Origin: Phytoseiulus persimilis
Lineage: Eukaryota; Arthropoda; Arachnida; Mesostigmata; Phytoseiidae
NCBI GenBank assembly: GCA_037576195.1
Contig: CM075101.1
Span: 23,808,001 to 23,872,000, forward strand
Direction: 5' to 3'
Length of the DNA: 64,000 nt
The position numbers and the translations under genes are program-made. The notes under the pieces were generated by a model that saw only the letters and a list, made by a program, of their open reading frames with translations, did no database searches and was not told where the DNA came from. Below, one piece after another: positions 29,001 through 43,600 of the stretch; position 1 is the stretch's first letter; each line of letters begins with the position of its first letter.

Positions 29001-32000
29001 TGTGTCCTGAATTCAGTTCTCGTTGTGCTCCACACCCGCATCAAAATAGAACACGTCTTTCTAGACAAGTGTTCTCAGTTTTCCGCTGTTCACAATGATT
29101 TTCTGTTATTGCTGTGACTGACGAAAACGTCGTTATGCTTGTTCTCGTTCCACCATCTGAGTGACTCCTGTAACCTGCGTACCTGGTTCTGTTGGCTTAC
29201 GTTCGAGCGTTGCCCATCCGCCAAAGCAGTTCACCTGTCTTTTACGGAATATGTCGATAAGTTGGGATCGTTGTCATTGATCTGTGTTGCCGCAACAGGA
29301 TGGACATTTTGTGTTAACAAGTTTACCGCGTTTGGAGAGCAACCGCACCTTCAAGCAAATAACCGGAGCCACGGATCAAACCGGTAGGTTGAGCTGTGCA
29401 TCGGAGCTCACAAAGTTTGGAATTCTTTCTCGTGTTCGGCTCGCAGTGGAGGCCCCCGAGTAAAACTTGAGGCCTCTGATCTGAGAGCAGCACCTCATCC
29501 CCATGTTTCGTCTCCTCTGACCCAATGTCAAGCGCTTGACCGGATCACAGCTCAGCATTGTTAAGACGCCTGGACTATGAACCTATCGGACCTTTCTCTG
29601 AGCGGGCCACTTGATTGCTCTTCGAAAAGACCTGGACGATTCTCAGTTGACCGTTATTTAGCCATCAAAGGGAGCTTTTCTCCATCCAAGATGGGATAGG
29701 CGGCAAGACTCATTAAACGCCCATTTGGAAAGTTGTTTTGTAGCGAGCGAAGGACGCTCGATTGTTGTCTCTATGGCGCGCTTTTTATGTCTTTTTTTAG
29801 GCAGGTCATGCCTCCGGCAACTACTGCAGACGGAAAACAACGATGAACCTGTAGGTGTGTACCTGCGCGAAGTGTGTCTGTGTGTTGCAGCTGTCGCGCT
29901 GGGAACCTGCCGGGGTTCCTCCCGATATATTGCCTCAGTTCGGTAGTTCGGCGGAGAATTCGGATGACGGAGGTAATGCTAAGCCAGACCGTTCGGAGCT
30001 CATGTGCCGTCAGGGCCTTGCCGTCAACTTTCCCAACGGTTCCGACTCTCAATATTTTACATAAGGACGTAAGAAAGTAAGCCGCGGAACCCGTAACATA
30101 CATTCCCATCATTCGATTGTGCTCCGGAAGTTTCCCAAGTCGACGTGAGTGCTCGCTCCCAAAGCTCTCTGCTGAGTCTTACCTGCCAACCGGAAATCGT
30201 GCGATCGACAGGGGGAAAATCGCGCCAGACATTCGTTGCAGGTGGCCCGGCGGTCTCCGGCCGAGCTCTAGGTATAGAGAAGGCTGTGGTGACTTTGCAA
30301 GGCTATATTTGTTCGCGGCGCCGGTTCTATCTCTTCCCGGTGGACGGAACTCAGCAGAGCCTGGTGTGCTGCAGCGAACATCTGCTTGAGGATTGAAATG
30401 ATATGGAACTCAAACACGGTGTCACGCTCAGAAAAATGTGCGCGCAGACAAAGCTCCCTTTCGAGGGCGACGCGGGAACAGCCCGCGCAGAAAGTTCGTA
30501 TAGCGCATTCATTTCTCGACCTCGTTCCAGTCGTCATGAGACTACTTGATCGGAAAGTAACCGTTGTTGCATAAGGAACGACAGATCGATCAACAAGCGC
30601 TCCTGTTTGTCTTGTGTTTGTGTGCTCGCATACTCCGCGGCAGCATATTCTTCCAGCAGCATGGGGGCTGGAGGTCTTCGTGGTAGAACCCTCATACGCG
30701 GCAGAAGCTTTCCAGCCCTCAGATGGACGGGAGCCCCCCCTTTTAATGTGTGTTTCTGTCCACTCAATGTGTGTGTTACGGAAATGGAAGCGGTAAAACG
30801 ACTTGACTGTCATTCGAATGATGTTATCAGCAAACAATGGCGGTTCGAGTGAGCGCCATTATTGAAGCACTCCGGCGGAGACCTGACTCGGAGCATAGTG
30901 CCGCCGAAACCGAAACCGCTCGGCGCATCCATGTCGGCATCGTATCAAACTCGAACGCATCGTCAGCGGCGCCGTTCTCGAGAGACATACGGACTCGCCG
31001 CTTCCGCTGGCTCTGCTTCTTCTGTAGCAGTGGTGGTGAGGCAGTGACAGGACGGCCGCGTCGACAATTGTTGGGCTTGTTCAGCGCGGGGCCGAGGGAG
31101 GAGTGTGAAAAAGGAAGCGAGACCGTCTACTCACTCATCCGGCCGTCCGCTGGCCGCAAAGCCTGCTGAGTTGTCTGCCGGGACGACTGGCTCTTCCTAG
31201 TGGCACTCGTGCGGTTCCCAGAAGCGGCGACTGTAGTTCCTCGTTTCTCCTTTTCATATATTTTCGCGGCTACTCAAAACGCACCGAGGAAGTGTTGTCA
31301 ATCCATCGAGACTCGACGCAGCTGTCTAGCCAGCGGCACGCTACAGTCGGCCTCGTCGTTGGAAGCTATCGATCGCGCGAGCGACGTGACGTTATTCGGG
31401 AAGTTTAGAGAAAGCTTCCAAGTTCATCCACGCTCTCGGCGGGAGGTTGCGGAGGGATGAAAAACAGGAAATAGTTCCAATGACGGGACGACGAACGAAA
31501 ATTCATCGCTCGGCCGATCTGTTCGTTCGCAACAATGCTGGTCGCGATAATGCTCAGGTCCGTACCCCAATCGTTTCCTTCTATTGTCGCTCCTTGATTA
31601 CCCCCTATCAGCACTGAGCCCGCTCCGTTCCTCGCAGCCACAGAGAGCAAGTGGTGCCGTGGGCTCGATTCCGGGCTATCTCCTGCGAGTGGTAACAGCT
31701 ATGAATAATTACCACCCATTCGTCGGAAGATTCGCTTAGCGCCTAATCTTCCGTCGTCACTTTCGCGGTATCCTGGCCTCGATCGATACCGGCTCGGATT
31801 TCTCGATCAGCAACCCCTGGCACCGACGTCCGACCCGGTAGCACGTCCAGATCACTTCTATTCCTGTGTTCTTTCGCAGGCTCCACTATCAGTTCTAGTT
31901 GCTGCTCTGGTTCCCGATTGGCTTTCGAAAGCGAAGATCGTTTCCTCGGGAGGCGATTTTCTTTGACGGCTGGTCGTGCCGGGGCTCTACTATGTACAAT

Positions 32001-35000
32001 CGATTCTGTCATGGTGCGTCAACGCGAACTGCCAAACGCAGGCGGTGTCGTGCGTCGACGTATCTCGTTTCGGTGGCGTGCCAGAACCCGCAGGTACAAG
32101 TCTTGCAGCAATCCATAAACTGTTTATCTGAGCCACCGCTCGAGCGTTTCTCCACCGGTTTATCCGAACAAAGCGGAGAGCTGCGCCTCGGACGGCCAGT
32201 CCGAGGGATGATTCTCGGTCATCGGCCAGGGACAATGCGCGTTCCGTTTTCGCCCCCTCCCTGCTGCTCGACGGCAGAGAAGCGGAATCGCAAAGAGTGA
32301 GAGACAAATTGCGTCCTCGCGTCGCTTTTGCCTACAGTGTACCGGTGTGAGTCGCGCAGTCGAACGACACTGATCGAGACTCGCTTCTTGGAAAACGCGG
32401 CGAGGACAGAGTGGAGCTCCAGGATGCCGGCGATGAAGAGAAGACATTCCTGCCGTGAACAAAAGCAGCACACTGAGTGGTCGCGCGCATGGCGCGGGCA
32501 GCTGGCAAACATGTAATATATGACAATATTATAAACTGCTGTTCGCTCTCATATGCCTCTATGTACTTCTCATATCTCTGGCCAGCGGATGAGCTTTCCC
32601 TGCTTTCTCGCTTGTTCATTCAGTCACAACAAGCGCCACGCAAACACAATGAGAGACGTTTGGGCAGAAGGCCTACCACGCGCGAAAAGAGGCCAGTAAG
32701 TGAGTGCACACCAAATGGAGCTGCAAGAAGCGCTGCTCCATGTCGCCGTTTACGGGCCAAGTCGGCACCAGACGCGACAGGCCCGACCGGAGAGCGGGAG
32801 GAGCAAACGGAGCTCGGGGCTGCGATTCAATATCACTCTGGAGTCCGCGCCCGAGGCAGGTCGAAGAGACTCACGCCGAACGGAAGCAAGCTGGTCGGAA
32901 CAAGCAATGCGAGACGGGGTGAACCAACGCACGAACGCCTCAAACCTCTGCCCGCGAACACGGGTCCCGCTACGACCGCGAGCCTGCGCCTTATATAACC
33001 ACTCTTGAGCCCGCTCTCCTCCTCTCCCACTACTTGCTCGCGCACCTCGCTCTCTGCCCAAAACCAGAGACGCAAGCCTCGGGTCAAACGGACCGGGTTT
33101 TCCAAAAGCAAGCCGGAAGCGAGCATCGCAAGCGAACCAGGTCAACATAAACCAACTCGGATGCGCTGACAGGTGAAGGGGCAACTGGATTGGAGATAAC
33201 AGCGGGAGCAGACAAACACGCTGACTTTTGGCATCCCTGTCTGTCCCGGAGCAACGAAAATGATGTAATAATAACAACAAAGCACTTCTTCCCGTCGACA
33301 GTCGATTGTTGAGGCTTGCTCGCGGGCGCTGGGTCCGGATAGAGGAGGGAAACGACGACCGGGACGTATAGGAAGTCAACGTCAGCAAAGGAGCCGAGCC
33401 ATCTCACCCTGACTGGCGGAATAGAATCGCCCCGGGCCTCGTTCCGTGCACTCGTCTGTTCGCTGTCAGCCGGAAAGTCGAGGAGAGATGGTTAAATAGA
33501 TAGTAAATGTACGAGAAAGACGACACTCTTTCACAAAAGAGTGACATCGATGATGAACTCACAGACTCGAAGAGTATTTATCAAGAAGAATCTGAATGCG
33601 GTGATCGATGCGTCGGGAATAAGGGAGGAGAGTGGCAATCAGGATAAGAAATGATGGATGGTCCTCGTGCAGCGGAGCGGGATCCGATGGACATGGAAAA
33701 AGTGGAAACGCCCGCAAGGCGGCTGTAAAAGAAACGACACGATTGTTCTGTCACGCCCTCGCTGCATTTCGAAGCCTAATGAGTTGCTGCTGCTCCTGGA
33801 TGTGTTCCAGGTTGTTCGCCGGGATGCCCCTTGTCATCTTTCCCGCCGCTCCCGACATGTCGGCCGAACTCATCCAGGTGACAGACAGCAGAGACGCGCA
33901 AAGCCTTTTTCTTCTCTTGGCCGTGTGTCAGGGAACGTCGTGCAGCAGCTCCGCTGCTCTGCCGGACACTCGATATCAATGCGCTCCGTGCGAGAATTTC
34001 GTGCGCGCTGTCGCGCCCGATCGTTCGCGTTACAACGTGCTAGACAATGAAGGCGCTGGAGAGGTCAAATAAATGATTTTCGATGAAGCAGCACCGTGAA
34101 ATTGACTTCGTTCCGCTAGAGTGGCCGCGCCGGTAGCACTGCTTATATCAGCAAAGTCAGTTTCAGCGGTGGCCAGGGGAGAACTACGCAAATCCAGCGC
34201 CGCGGTTCTCCTGGTCGAGGAAGGGTGCCGGCCAACCGGACGGCTGATCGATCGGGAGAACCCGGCGAGTTTGTGCTGTCTCGTCGAGAACTCCTCTGCG
34301 CGCGGGAAAAGTCGACTGTGAACGCCGGACGAGTTCGCTGCTCTCGATTCGCTTGCACCGATCCTGACCGAGAGATGTAATACCCGAAGATGAGAGCCGG
34401 GAATTCCGCAAATCATGCTTCCCCAACCTCCAGGAGCCAGTCCAGTCTAGAGACGGGGCAGAGTCCGTTGGAGTGGGCAGAGCTCGGAACGGCGCGTGCG
34501 AACACACATCCGTGTCGCGTGATCACTATGAACACGTCCATCCTCCGGTTATTTATTGAGCTCGACTGGGAAATACAGGAACGGAGCGTGACTTCGCAGC
34601 AGAGCATTAGCCATTTCGCAAAACCCAAGGAGCTTTCGGGATGAGCCTCTCGCGCGTGGCGGGGACATCGCAGGCCTGACCACCCTCAAATATTGAATCC
34701 CGTTCGACGGCACCTCGGAGGTCTCTCTGAAGAGGTCGGAGCTAATGGAGTCAGACCAAGACCCGCTGTTGCTACACGAATGATCCTAACTCGATTCGAC
34801 GCGAAACGTCGCGTCGTTAGAGTCGCCGTTTGCTTCATCTCTTTCGAACCCGCCAACAGCGAGTTTAGACGAAGCGGGTCGCATCTGTTTGACTGTCGAA
34901 TCCATCCACGAAACCACTGCGATGGGGTTCATTGCTCTTGTTGTCGTGCGATTCTCCGACACTCGAAAGAGGCTTTCCTCGACTGTTCGGAAATTCGGCT

Positions 35001-36909
35001 GCTTCCGCCGTTAGCTGCGGGCTCGGTCCCGGGGTGGGTATAGCACTTGGCAATTCTGTCGCAGCTTCAATTGAACGTAAGGAGCAACTGATTGAAGGCC
35101 ACAGACACTGATATTCGGGAAGAGGTCTGCTTCTCCGAACTCGCTACAGTTGCTGTTCGAAAGGCCCGCTGAGTGACAGTCCTGCCGAGACAATTAGATC
35201 TCTGGGTCGCTCCGGGAACGCTCCACCCGACCGATTCCTCTCAGCTTCTTGATGGTTCGCTTCAAAACCTCGGAAGATCGGAGACCGAAAGCGTCCTTAG
35301 TTAGTTCTCCCCTCCCCCTCCCGTCGTTCCGAGTGCCCCATCAATCGACTCAGGGTTCGAAGCAACTGGCTCGACTTGTTGGAGCCTTCCACATGAGCTC
35401 GATGTCATATCGGGGAACAAGTAGACACATAAAGAATCCTCCCGACTTTCGCCGTCGTGATCCATTCCCAGCAACGAAACCTCAGAGGTGATGGATGCTC
35501 CTTCGATCCGCTCGGCCGCGATCAACGCTCATTCTTTCCGCCTATCCTTCTCGCTACCACGCCTTCTCCCGTCTCCAGTAATGAGATCGCTTGACTGCCT
35601 CTGATTTTCGAATTGAAGCAACGTTCGGACGCGGGAGAACCCGCGGGGCGGGAACTGTGTCGAACGCGGGAAACTCTGCATCGGACCGGCTGGTGTCGAT
35701 ACGGATCCTGTTGATGCCATAAATATTGTTACGGCTGTTGGAGACTTCAATCGATGGGGCTCGAAAGTTGTTTCAGGAGCAAATCTCGGTGGAGCTCCCG
35801 ATGATTCATCGACGAGACAAACGACTCGAAGATCAACGAGGCCCTGCGCGTGGAGGCGCGCAGTCTTATCAATCAGGTCCCAGGGAAACTGATGCCGTTC
35901 TGGCGGAGTGGCGAATAAGATATTTCGGAGTGATCTGATACCGTGCTTTCTATACGGCTTCCTCGAACTCCGCAAATGGCGACCGGGGGACAGAGGGGGT
36001 CAGAAGGTGCACGCGCGTTGTTTCACTCTTTTATTATTTTTTCTTTATGGTCGTTCTGTGGTTTTCGACTGGGTTACCGCGCGAATGCGGTGCGTGAGGA
36101 ACACGAGAGATGGAGACTTCGCATGCTCCTTGTGGCTTCGCCGTGCCTCTTGTTGCAAAGTCCAGTGGAGAAATTGAATTCCATGTCGAGGGGACCTCAG
36201 GTTCAGATGGGAACCCCTGCCTGAGGGGGAATTGTCGCCAGACTCGAAGATCCGTACTCCGCAACGGTGGGTGCATGAGGAGGAGCACGAAACGCTCTCT
36301 CCAACCTCCTATGAAGCTCAGAACAGTCCGTTCTCCTGAGGGCTCCGGAGTTGGTTGCCACCTCCCTCGGGCCGATCGATCCGAACGAGCCGCTTTTTAC
36401 TCAAGAATTCGGCGAATGATTAGCCGGGAGAGCAGGCGGCTACTGGAGAACACGCATGATCCTCTTCATGAAACAGGCTCGCGGAGGAGTGACTCGAAGA
36501 ATTTCGGTTCCCGACGCGGAGACGTGTTCCTCGAAACCACCGATATCTCCTACCTGTTCTCAGGTATCGAAGGAGCGGCGGGCAAGCTTGCAAACTTGTC
36601 GTGTATGTACAAGCAGGTGGTATCGTGGTTTTCTGTTTCCTGCCCTGGGGAGCTCTCTTGTGTTCAGATATATACCAACGGATCTCGGTGGACTCTTCCG
36701 CTGAATCGACCGATCAGCCAGTCCGTCTGTTCCTGACACCCATATTGCCAATTCTATGAGCCGACTACGAGCTGAGCACGCCCACGTTAATATCAGCACA
36801 CTGAAAACTCTGAGAGTCAAGAGGTTCACGAATAGTTCCTCGAATTTCCAGCGAAACGATCCGTCAGCTCCAATGAATGCTTGCGACGTCTCGCTCCCCA
36901 TCTTCTTCC

Positions 36910-36932
36910 TCCTCTCTCTCTCTCTCTCTCTC
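36910..36932. repeat. (CT)n microsatellite
   Basis: Uninterrupted CT dinucleotide tract of about 11 units. Confidence 0.9.
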
Positions 36933-39900
36933 AGCAGCGAGTACTGTTGGATCAACTGATATCGCCAATGAGGCCAGCCTGAAGTAGTTTTGGGTCGCGC
37001 ATGGAGAGTTTCGGCCGACGGGGTGTGCGGTCTTCATTGCGGGCTGTGGTGGGAGACTTGATGACCACATCTTTCATTGGGTATTGTCCCCGCAAAACAA
37101 TGTGGCCGAGGTTCCCGACCAGCTGGCCCGGAGGAAGCGCGACTGGCGAACGAATCGATTCCTATCCCGCGCATCGGTTCGGCGTTGGCGAGAAGTTAGT
37201 CTAGGCCTCGGTCCGGCGCGGCCAGTCATGTGCGGGGCGGGCGTCGAGGGAACCCGCGAATTCCGCTTCCCTGAGCACCGCGAGTTCCTGATGAGCCCGT
37301 TCAGTCGGCTGCATCAGTGGTCCACAATGACTTTTGCAGCTTTGGACGCACTGCATGATAAGTTTCTGGTTGTGAGGCCATAGTTATTTCATCCGGGGAA
37401 TAGTGTGACAACAACGAGCCAGCCCGCTGGGAAGGCTGCAGCGACGGACTGAGCTTTTTTCCTCCGACCTCTGATTCGTTCCATCCAATCACAAGCCGAG
37501 ACGTCGATTCCTTACGACTCCTACGCTGTCCCTCCCCTTTCAGTGATTTGGGAATCTGAATCCTGCCAGCAGCGGTGCAGCCCCTCGTCCTGAAAACGTC
37601 GCTGTCAAGTTGTTGAGCGCAGTCCATCGACTTCGCCCACTCGGCCCGCTTCCAATTTCGTCGACTTCTCGAGTCATGCGAATGCCAAACGATGAACTCA
37701 CGGTCTCGGAGTTTGAACCTTGGAAGCTCTGTCGGACTTGGCAGACCCGAGAAAAACAGACCAGGGAACCCCGCGAACATAAGCTGAACACTGCGAGCCA
37801 GCTTTCGTTTGAGAACGTAGCGACCCGTGGCGATCGGTTTCGCGCCAAAGAACGAAATTGATGAACAGACCGATATAATGATCTGACTGAGATCTTCAGA
37901 TTGACAGATCGGATGATTGAATCGACGGATGGCGACTCGAGCTCCGAAACGCCCCCAGCGGCTCCCATAAATCATCAACAAAACGCAATGCTGACCCCAT
38001 CCGTATTCGGAGGATGAGATTCATTATCTTTGGTCGCTGGCTCGGAGCGGGCGAGTCAGATCCGACTTTCGAAGTGGCGGCAAGGAAACCTTCTCTCGGA
38101 GAGTCGATAATTGGAGCCGACCACAGAAACCACACAAAGCCGATGGGTCCTCGGCACAAGCGGGGGGCAGAGTTCGAATCAGTTCACGATCCCTCACTCG
38201 AGCGGTTATTTTCGAGCGATCTACGGGAATTTTCTCCCGCAAAAAGAGCAGCTCGCGACCAGAGCGGATTCTCTCAGCGCCGAGACCTCAGAGTGTGTTC
38301 CGGTGCCGCCGGTCACGCTCGACAAAATCACCCCATTATAAACTCTTTATGAGTGAAATTCACATCAGCGTCGTCGCCGTTCCCGTCGTCCTACTCGTTT
38401 CGGTCTCAGCAGATGGCTTGGATCCGCAGACGGATGGTCTGCCAAATAAGCGCTCGCTGGTTTGCTGCCGGGAACTAGAAGTGAGAATCCGCTATTTAGG
38501 TGACGCTCACATCCCCCATGCCGTGATCCGGCGGCTCTGTTCAAGCATCGGCGAAACTTTCCTCTGTCGCGCATGTCTGGTGCGGAGGAGGAAACGGCGA
38601 CATTGAATCCAACAATACTTTCGTCGCTCGGCGGCCAACCTCGAGCAGTCGAAGTCCACACTCCCGAGGCGGAAGAGATGCAGGACGATCTCATTAAGCT
38701 CGAGCTAGGAAACCAGGTTCGCGAACGGCCGTCTCTGGTGCCTTCGCAGTGTTCTGTTGTACAAGCCCGTCTCGATCGACTCGTCGCAGCTCGACTAGAT
38801 ACGATTCCCGTGCTGCTATCGTCGAAAGAGGTGATGTCGGACTCGAGTGGAAGACTACTCTCACATCGGACTTGTCGCTCACAGGACCACGTCCCGAGCT
38901 AGACTGGTCGGGGGCGAAGTCTTTTCTTCATCGACGAGGCCGACCGAATTCCTCCAAGAAGAAGTGCAAGATGTGCCAGCTGGTCCATCGCGGCGTGTGT
39001 ATGTAGATGACTTTCCTAGACGGCGGCGGGGCCTGTTTCCACTTCACAGGAACGCTTCCTCTTCTTTCCTTGGAGGTTGCCTTCGGTCCACGATCTCGTT
39101 CGAGTTTCCTGGTTCACGTCTACTTTCAGCGAGCTCTGCCTCTCCTGTAACTCCTGAAGCATCGCTAAGCCTCTGCACCCATCTTCCGGGCAAGGACCAG
39201 ATTTCGCATCACTGCCTTCCGAGTGCCCTCGTCTAGTTTTCAGGCTAGGAGTTCCGAAACATGGAGAAACAGCGAGTCAGAAGTTGCAGCCCATTCCTCG
39301 AATTTAGTTTTCGTTCTGTTCATTCTCCGCAGAACAGCAGCGCAAGCTCGAGATCGTTGCGAGATTTTATGGCTCCCCTCGCGTTTCCTAGGGAGCACTC
39401 ACCAACGGCCTGGTGACTGTCGTGACGGAATCCTCGAATTCCTGTGTGACTCAAACCGATGGCCTTCGGGGATCACGAGATACGGAGGCTGTGCACGATC
39501 GAGACTCCCCGACAGCAGCACGATCTGAGTCCGGCGCCTCTGTGCGTTGAAAAACGTTGATTGATTCGTGGTGGTGTTTCCTACTTTGAACGACTCCATA
39601 AAGGGCCTCAAATCAGTCCCTCAAATGAGCGAGATGGGTTCGACAATTATCTCAACAGAACAGACCGTCAGATTGGATCGGCGGGGATCCTTCCGGGTTG
39701 CAAAAATTACGTGCAGCCAACTGCACGTGCGATTCGTCGTCGAGCCTTCGATGGCGTCTCTGCGCTCGGAAGCTCCGCCATGATGCTGCGTTCTTGAATC
39801 TTATGGGAATTAGACGAACGATCGGATTGTCCTCAACACGTTGTTCCGTATTTGGGAGAGTGGTTCCTTATCGAACGCTCCGGGGAACTCCCAGGACAGT

Positions 39901-40639
39901 TAATCAACCTGGCTGGCTGGCAGCTCAGCTCCGCTCGTCGGAGATTCTCAAAAATGGTAAAAGCCTCGTGTGAAACTGCGCAACGACGGCGCCGAGGACA
40001 GCACGAGGGAAGAGAGCCAATGTAAGTCGATCACGCTCTTTCCTTCAATTAATCTTCGGACGAAGAAAATGGAAGCGCTAATGAGTTTGATGGCAGCTCA
40101 CCCTCAGTCAGTTGAACACGGTCACGTTGGGAGAGTCATCGTGTTGCCATCGGTGCGAACCGGAATCGGGCGGAGGAACACGGCGAGACCGATCGGGGCC
40201 CTCGAATCGGTGCCTCCGATCTATTCCGCGTGAATCGGGCCTCCGCAGCATCGGTTGAGAAATGAGTGGTCGTAGAAAGCCTCTCCGATGATCATTCACA
40301 TGTGGTCATCCTGTACGTCGGAGCACGTCAGGACCGCTCCGCTCAGCGCTGCTCCAGGTGGGAAGAGGAGGATGATTCAGCAAATGAGTATTTTCGCGAC
40401 TCCCAAAGTCGTGTTGCTGGCCGCGTACGTGGGCCTGTCAACGGAACTCCAGGAATCGTGTTCGTGTAATTAGTACCGTATTAGAATTCGTTTCTTCGTA
40501 TTCGTTTTCCGTATTCGTTTTCGGTGAGGGCACTCCGGTAGTTGACATTTCTCCCGGAATCGAATGAAAATGGTACCTCGGAGATATCCAGGTCATGGCC
40601 TCGAAGCTTCAAATCAGTTTCGGAGTCATAGTCAGTAAC

Positions 40640-40649
40640 GGGGGGGGGG
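40640..40649. repeat. Poly-G run
   Basis: Ten consecutive G followed by AGGGAAGAG. Confidence 0.85.
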
Positions 40650-43600
40650 AGGGAAGAGTTCTCGGCGGTTCTCCTTTCATCCCGCAACCCTACCTGGAAA
40701 GTGCTCCTAGCTGCCGAGGAAGCACACTTCCGAATAGGTCACCGCGTCAATCAACTCCCTCTGAGACGAGATCCCGACGATTCGCGAACTATTCCGTCGT
40801 GACCTGTGCATCCGGTCGAGAGGTATTTCGGTCCCAGTCGAGCGTGGCTGCGACGCCGCCTCACATGGAAGCAGCGTAGGAGTTTATGTATCTGCCGACC
40901 TTCAGCGTCTGTAACTCAAGACTGGCCACATCGTTCGATACCAGTCAGGGAATCGACGAACTGAGTCGATCCTTCTGCGATCCCAGAGTAGATCTGCGGC
41001 GCCTCGATGCTGCGAGGGAGGCACCGAAGACGGACCAGAAAATCAAAATCCGCCGATGCCTCCCGAACTCCTACTGACACAACGATTCTCCCGCAACCCT
41101 ATGCAAACGACGTGAGGAGCGCACGTCGAATGAGCACTTCCTCAAGCAACATGCAAATGAAGGCCTGCCGTAAGGGTTGAGCGTCATGCGGTGTGCTTTG
41201 ACGAGACCTAAATTAACTCTTTCTGCTATCCACCGGAAGGGCGTGCGATTGCAGCGTGCGACGGCAGCGCAGGGTGATGGCTGCTCCTGTTCCTCCGAGT
41301 CCCTTGGTTCGATCGGCCGCTCGTTCCACTCTAGCTGAATGGGCTTGATGCACGCTCATGAAGATTAGGTCGACCAACTCAAGCCTCGCGGAGTATCACC
41401 AGTCGGCATGAGAATGAATATCTGCACTTATTCCCAGCGTCGAGCGTGATAGAATCAGCGACTGGATTAGGAATCATGACACTGAAAGGCAGCGAAGGAA
41501 CGCGTTCTCCTTTTCAGATGGGAGAACGGGTGCGAAACCTTCCCCCGTCCCGCCTGGCGCGTCTGAGAAAGCGGAGAGCCAATTCCTGTCTCTCCAATTT
41601 CCTCAGTCGCAATCCACGCGGGGCTCATCTACTCCTGGATTCCACTTGCCTCCCAAAGGTCTGCCAGAAATCCTCCCCTGGCCTGTTGCGTGGCAGTCGG
41701 ATACCGAGCGGCCTTTCGCGCCGAAAACCCCAATGAGAGGCTTCGGTTCGTGTCTGCGGCACATGCCCGAAAAGGGTAGGTCATCACGGGAGCCGCTCTC
41801 AAAGCTGGCTCTCAACGAAGTCTGAGGCGAGAACTCGGGGCCACCAGCTTGATCTGAAGCCCGCCGTGTACCCGCTCGTGTCGAACGGGCGCGGAGAGCG
41901 AATTCCGGCACTAATTGGACCGGCTTCATATCCTGAGGACAGTCGTCCGGCTGGGACATCCGTTGTGTTTGAAGAGACCTGATTGCGCTCCGAACTGAGT
42001 TTCGAGGTGGCGGACTCTAGTTCGATTCTCGACGCAGAAAGCGGAGCGAATCGCGACAGGAGCGGATCGCAAGACTTGAAACGACTTGGAACACGTCTCA
42101 GATTGACGGTGAGGTTCTCTGGGAGCTCTATGCGCTGCGCTTGATAGGCGACGTAGGACCGCGGCTCGTGGGAATTTCCTCTCGTGGTTTCGTTGACGCC
42201 GGTCGGTTTTCACTTCGGTCACCTTGAGTGAATGAATGCAGGAAGGGTATCCTCTCCAGGTGGATGTGCTATTTCTGTGCTCTGTAATCCGCTTATCGAG
42301 CGAGTTGTCCGATCGCTCACTTACTTGCGGGGCCGCGAAGAGCGGATCCGTTGCGGGGCAAGTTTTTTGCCCAATCAAAAAGAGAACGTTTTCATGCGCG
42401 AGGCCACAGAGCGATATGAGTAGCGGAAAGAAAAGTTTTCGCAGCGGAATCTGAACGACGCCTCGATCGATCGATGAAAGACTGTTCGAATAACATCGCT
42501 GGAAGTCGATAAACACACGGCGAGTCAGAGCTTCCTTCCCGAAAGATTCCATTGCGAACTTGTTTTCCTCGTTTGGAAGGGGATTCTCATCTCTGGATCC
42601 CGGGGCATTCGATGACCAGAACGCACAGAAACGCGGTCGTAAACCAGTGAGTCGGGGAATTCTCAGAAAACCATTCCTCCAACGTTATGCTGAAAGTTAT
42701 TCAAATCTTGCTTCCTCGTCTCTAGAAGTTGGGATTACTCGCTGTGGTGCCTCACAGCATCGGGGTCTGTTCCTAGCAGCGAGCAAAGTTCTCGAGATGC
42801 GAAACTGTTGAGGAATTTCAGCACAACCCGGAGTGCCGAGGCAGCGGCTTTCGCGGACGCGGCCGAAGTCTCGGCATCGTCATTCGCGGCTCTCGTCTCG
42901 CGGAAGTTCTGCAGTGTTCAGTAGCAATGAGAGGACCGTTCGAGATAATCAGAACATCATAAAATGTTCCCCAGCATTTAGCAGGATTCCCCCGGAGTCT
43001 CCCAGTTTCCGTTAGTTTCGAATTCATGGACGGGAGCTCCTGAGATATGAGCGAGGCAACTAACAATGGGAACGGCGAGGGGATGGATGAAAATGAAAGG
43101 AAGCGGGAGAATTCGTTCGCCGAGCAGGCACTTCGCAAGAGTCTCGCGAAACGAGCGAGCGAGCGAGCTCGCGGGCAATCAAGATTAGATGAACGCAAAA
43201 CTCAGTCGCCGCTGAGTTCCTCGTCCGTATCGGGGTCTGGATGACGGTCTTCCGATGGCTCCACCATATCTTCTAGATAACTGAGCAATTTTTTCGTTAG
43301 CCTATTCCGAAACTGTTATCGCAGACGCCAATCATGGCGCTCCGTCCAGCCCTCCATTCTCGCTGGATGCCAGACGACGCTCGAGAGACGATTCGAAATT
43401 CTCGACACGTTCCCTCCCCAGGGGAGATAGACGGCTGGATGGATTCCGGGGCGTCGGATCCGTCCGCTCCGAGAGCGAACAATAACTCGTGGATCTGCAA
43501 CCGTACCAACAAGAGGGTGTTCGTCAACATGGTTAAAGAGCACTCGAAACGGCTTCTAGTGATCGTGGCTGTGTCGTCCAGCGTTCTTTTTCACTCTCAT

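Noticed and set aside
37301-37981. 226-codon minus-strand open frame
   Set aside because: No domain, overlaps other long frames on both strands; expected by chance at this length of non-coding DNA.
42014-42040. TTCGATT as a second tRNA T-loop
   Set aside because: Flanking bases do not form a 5-bp stem.
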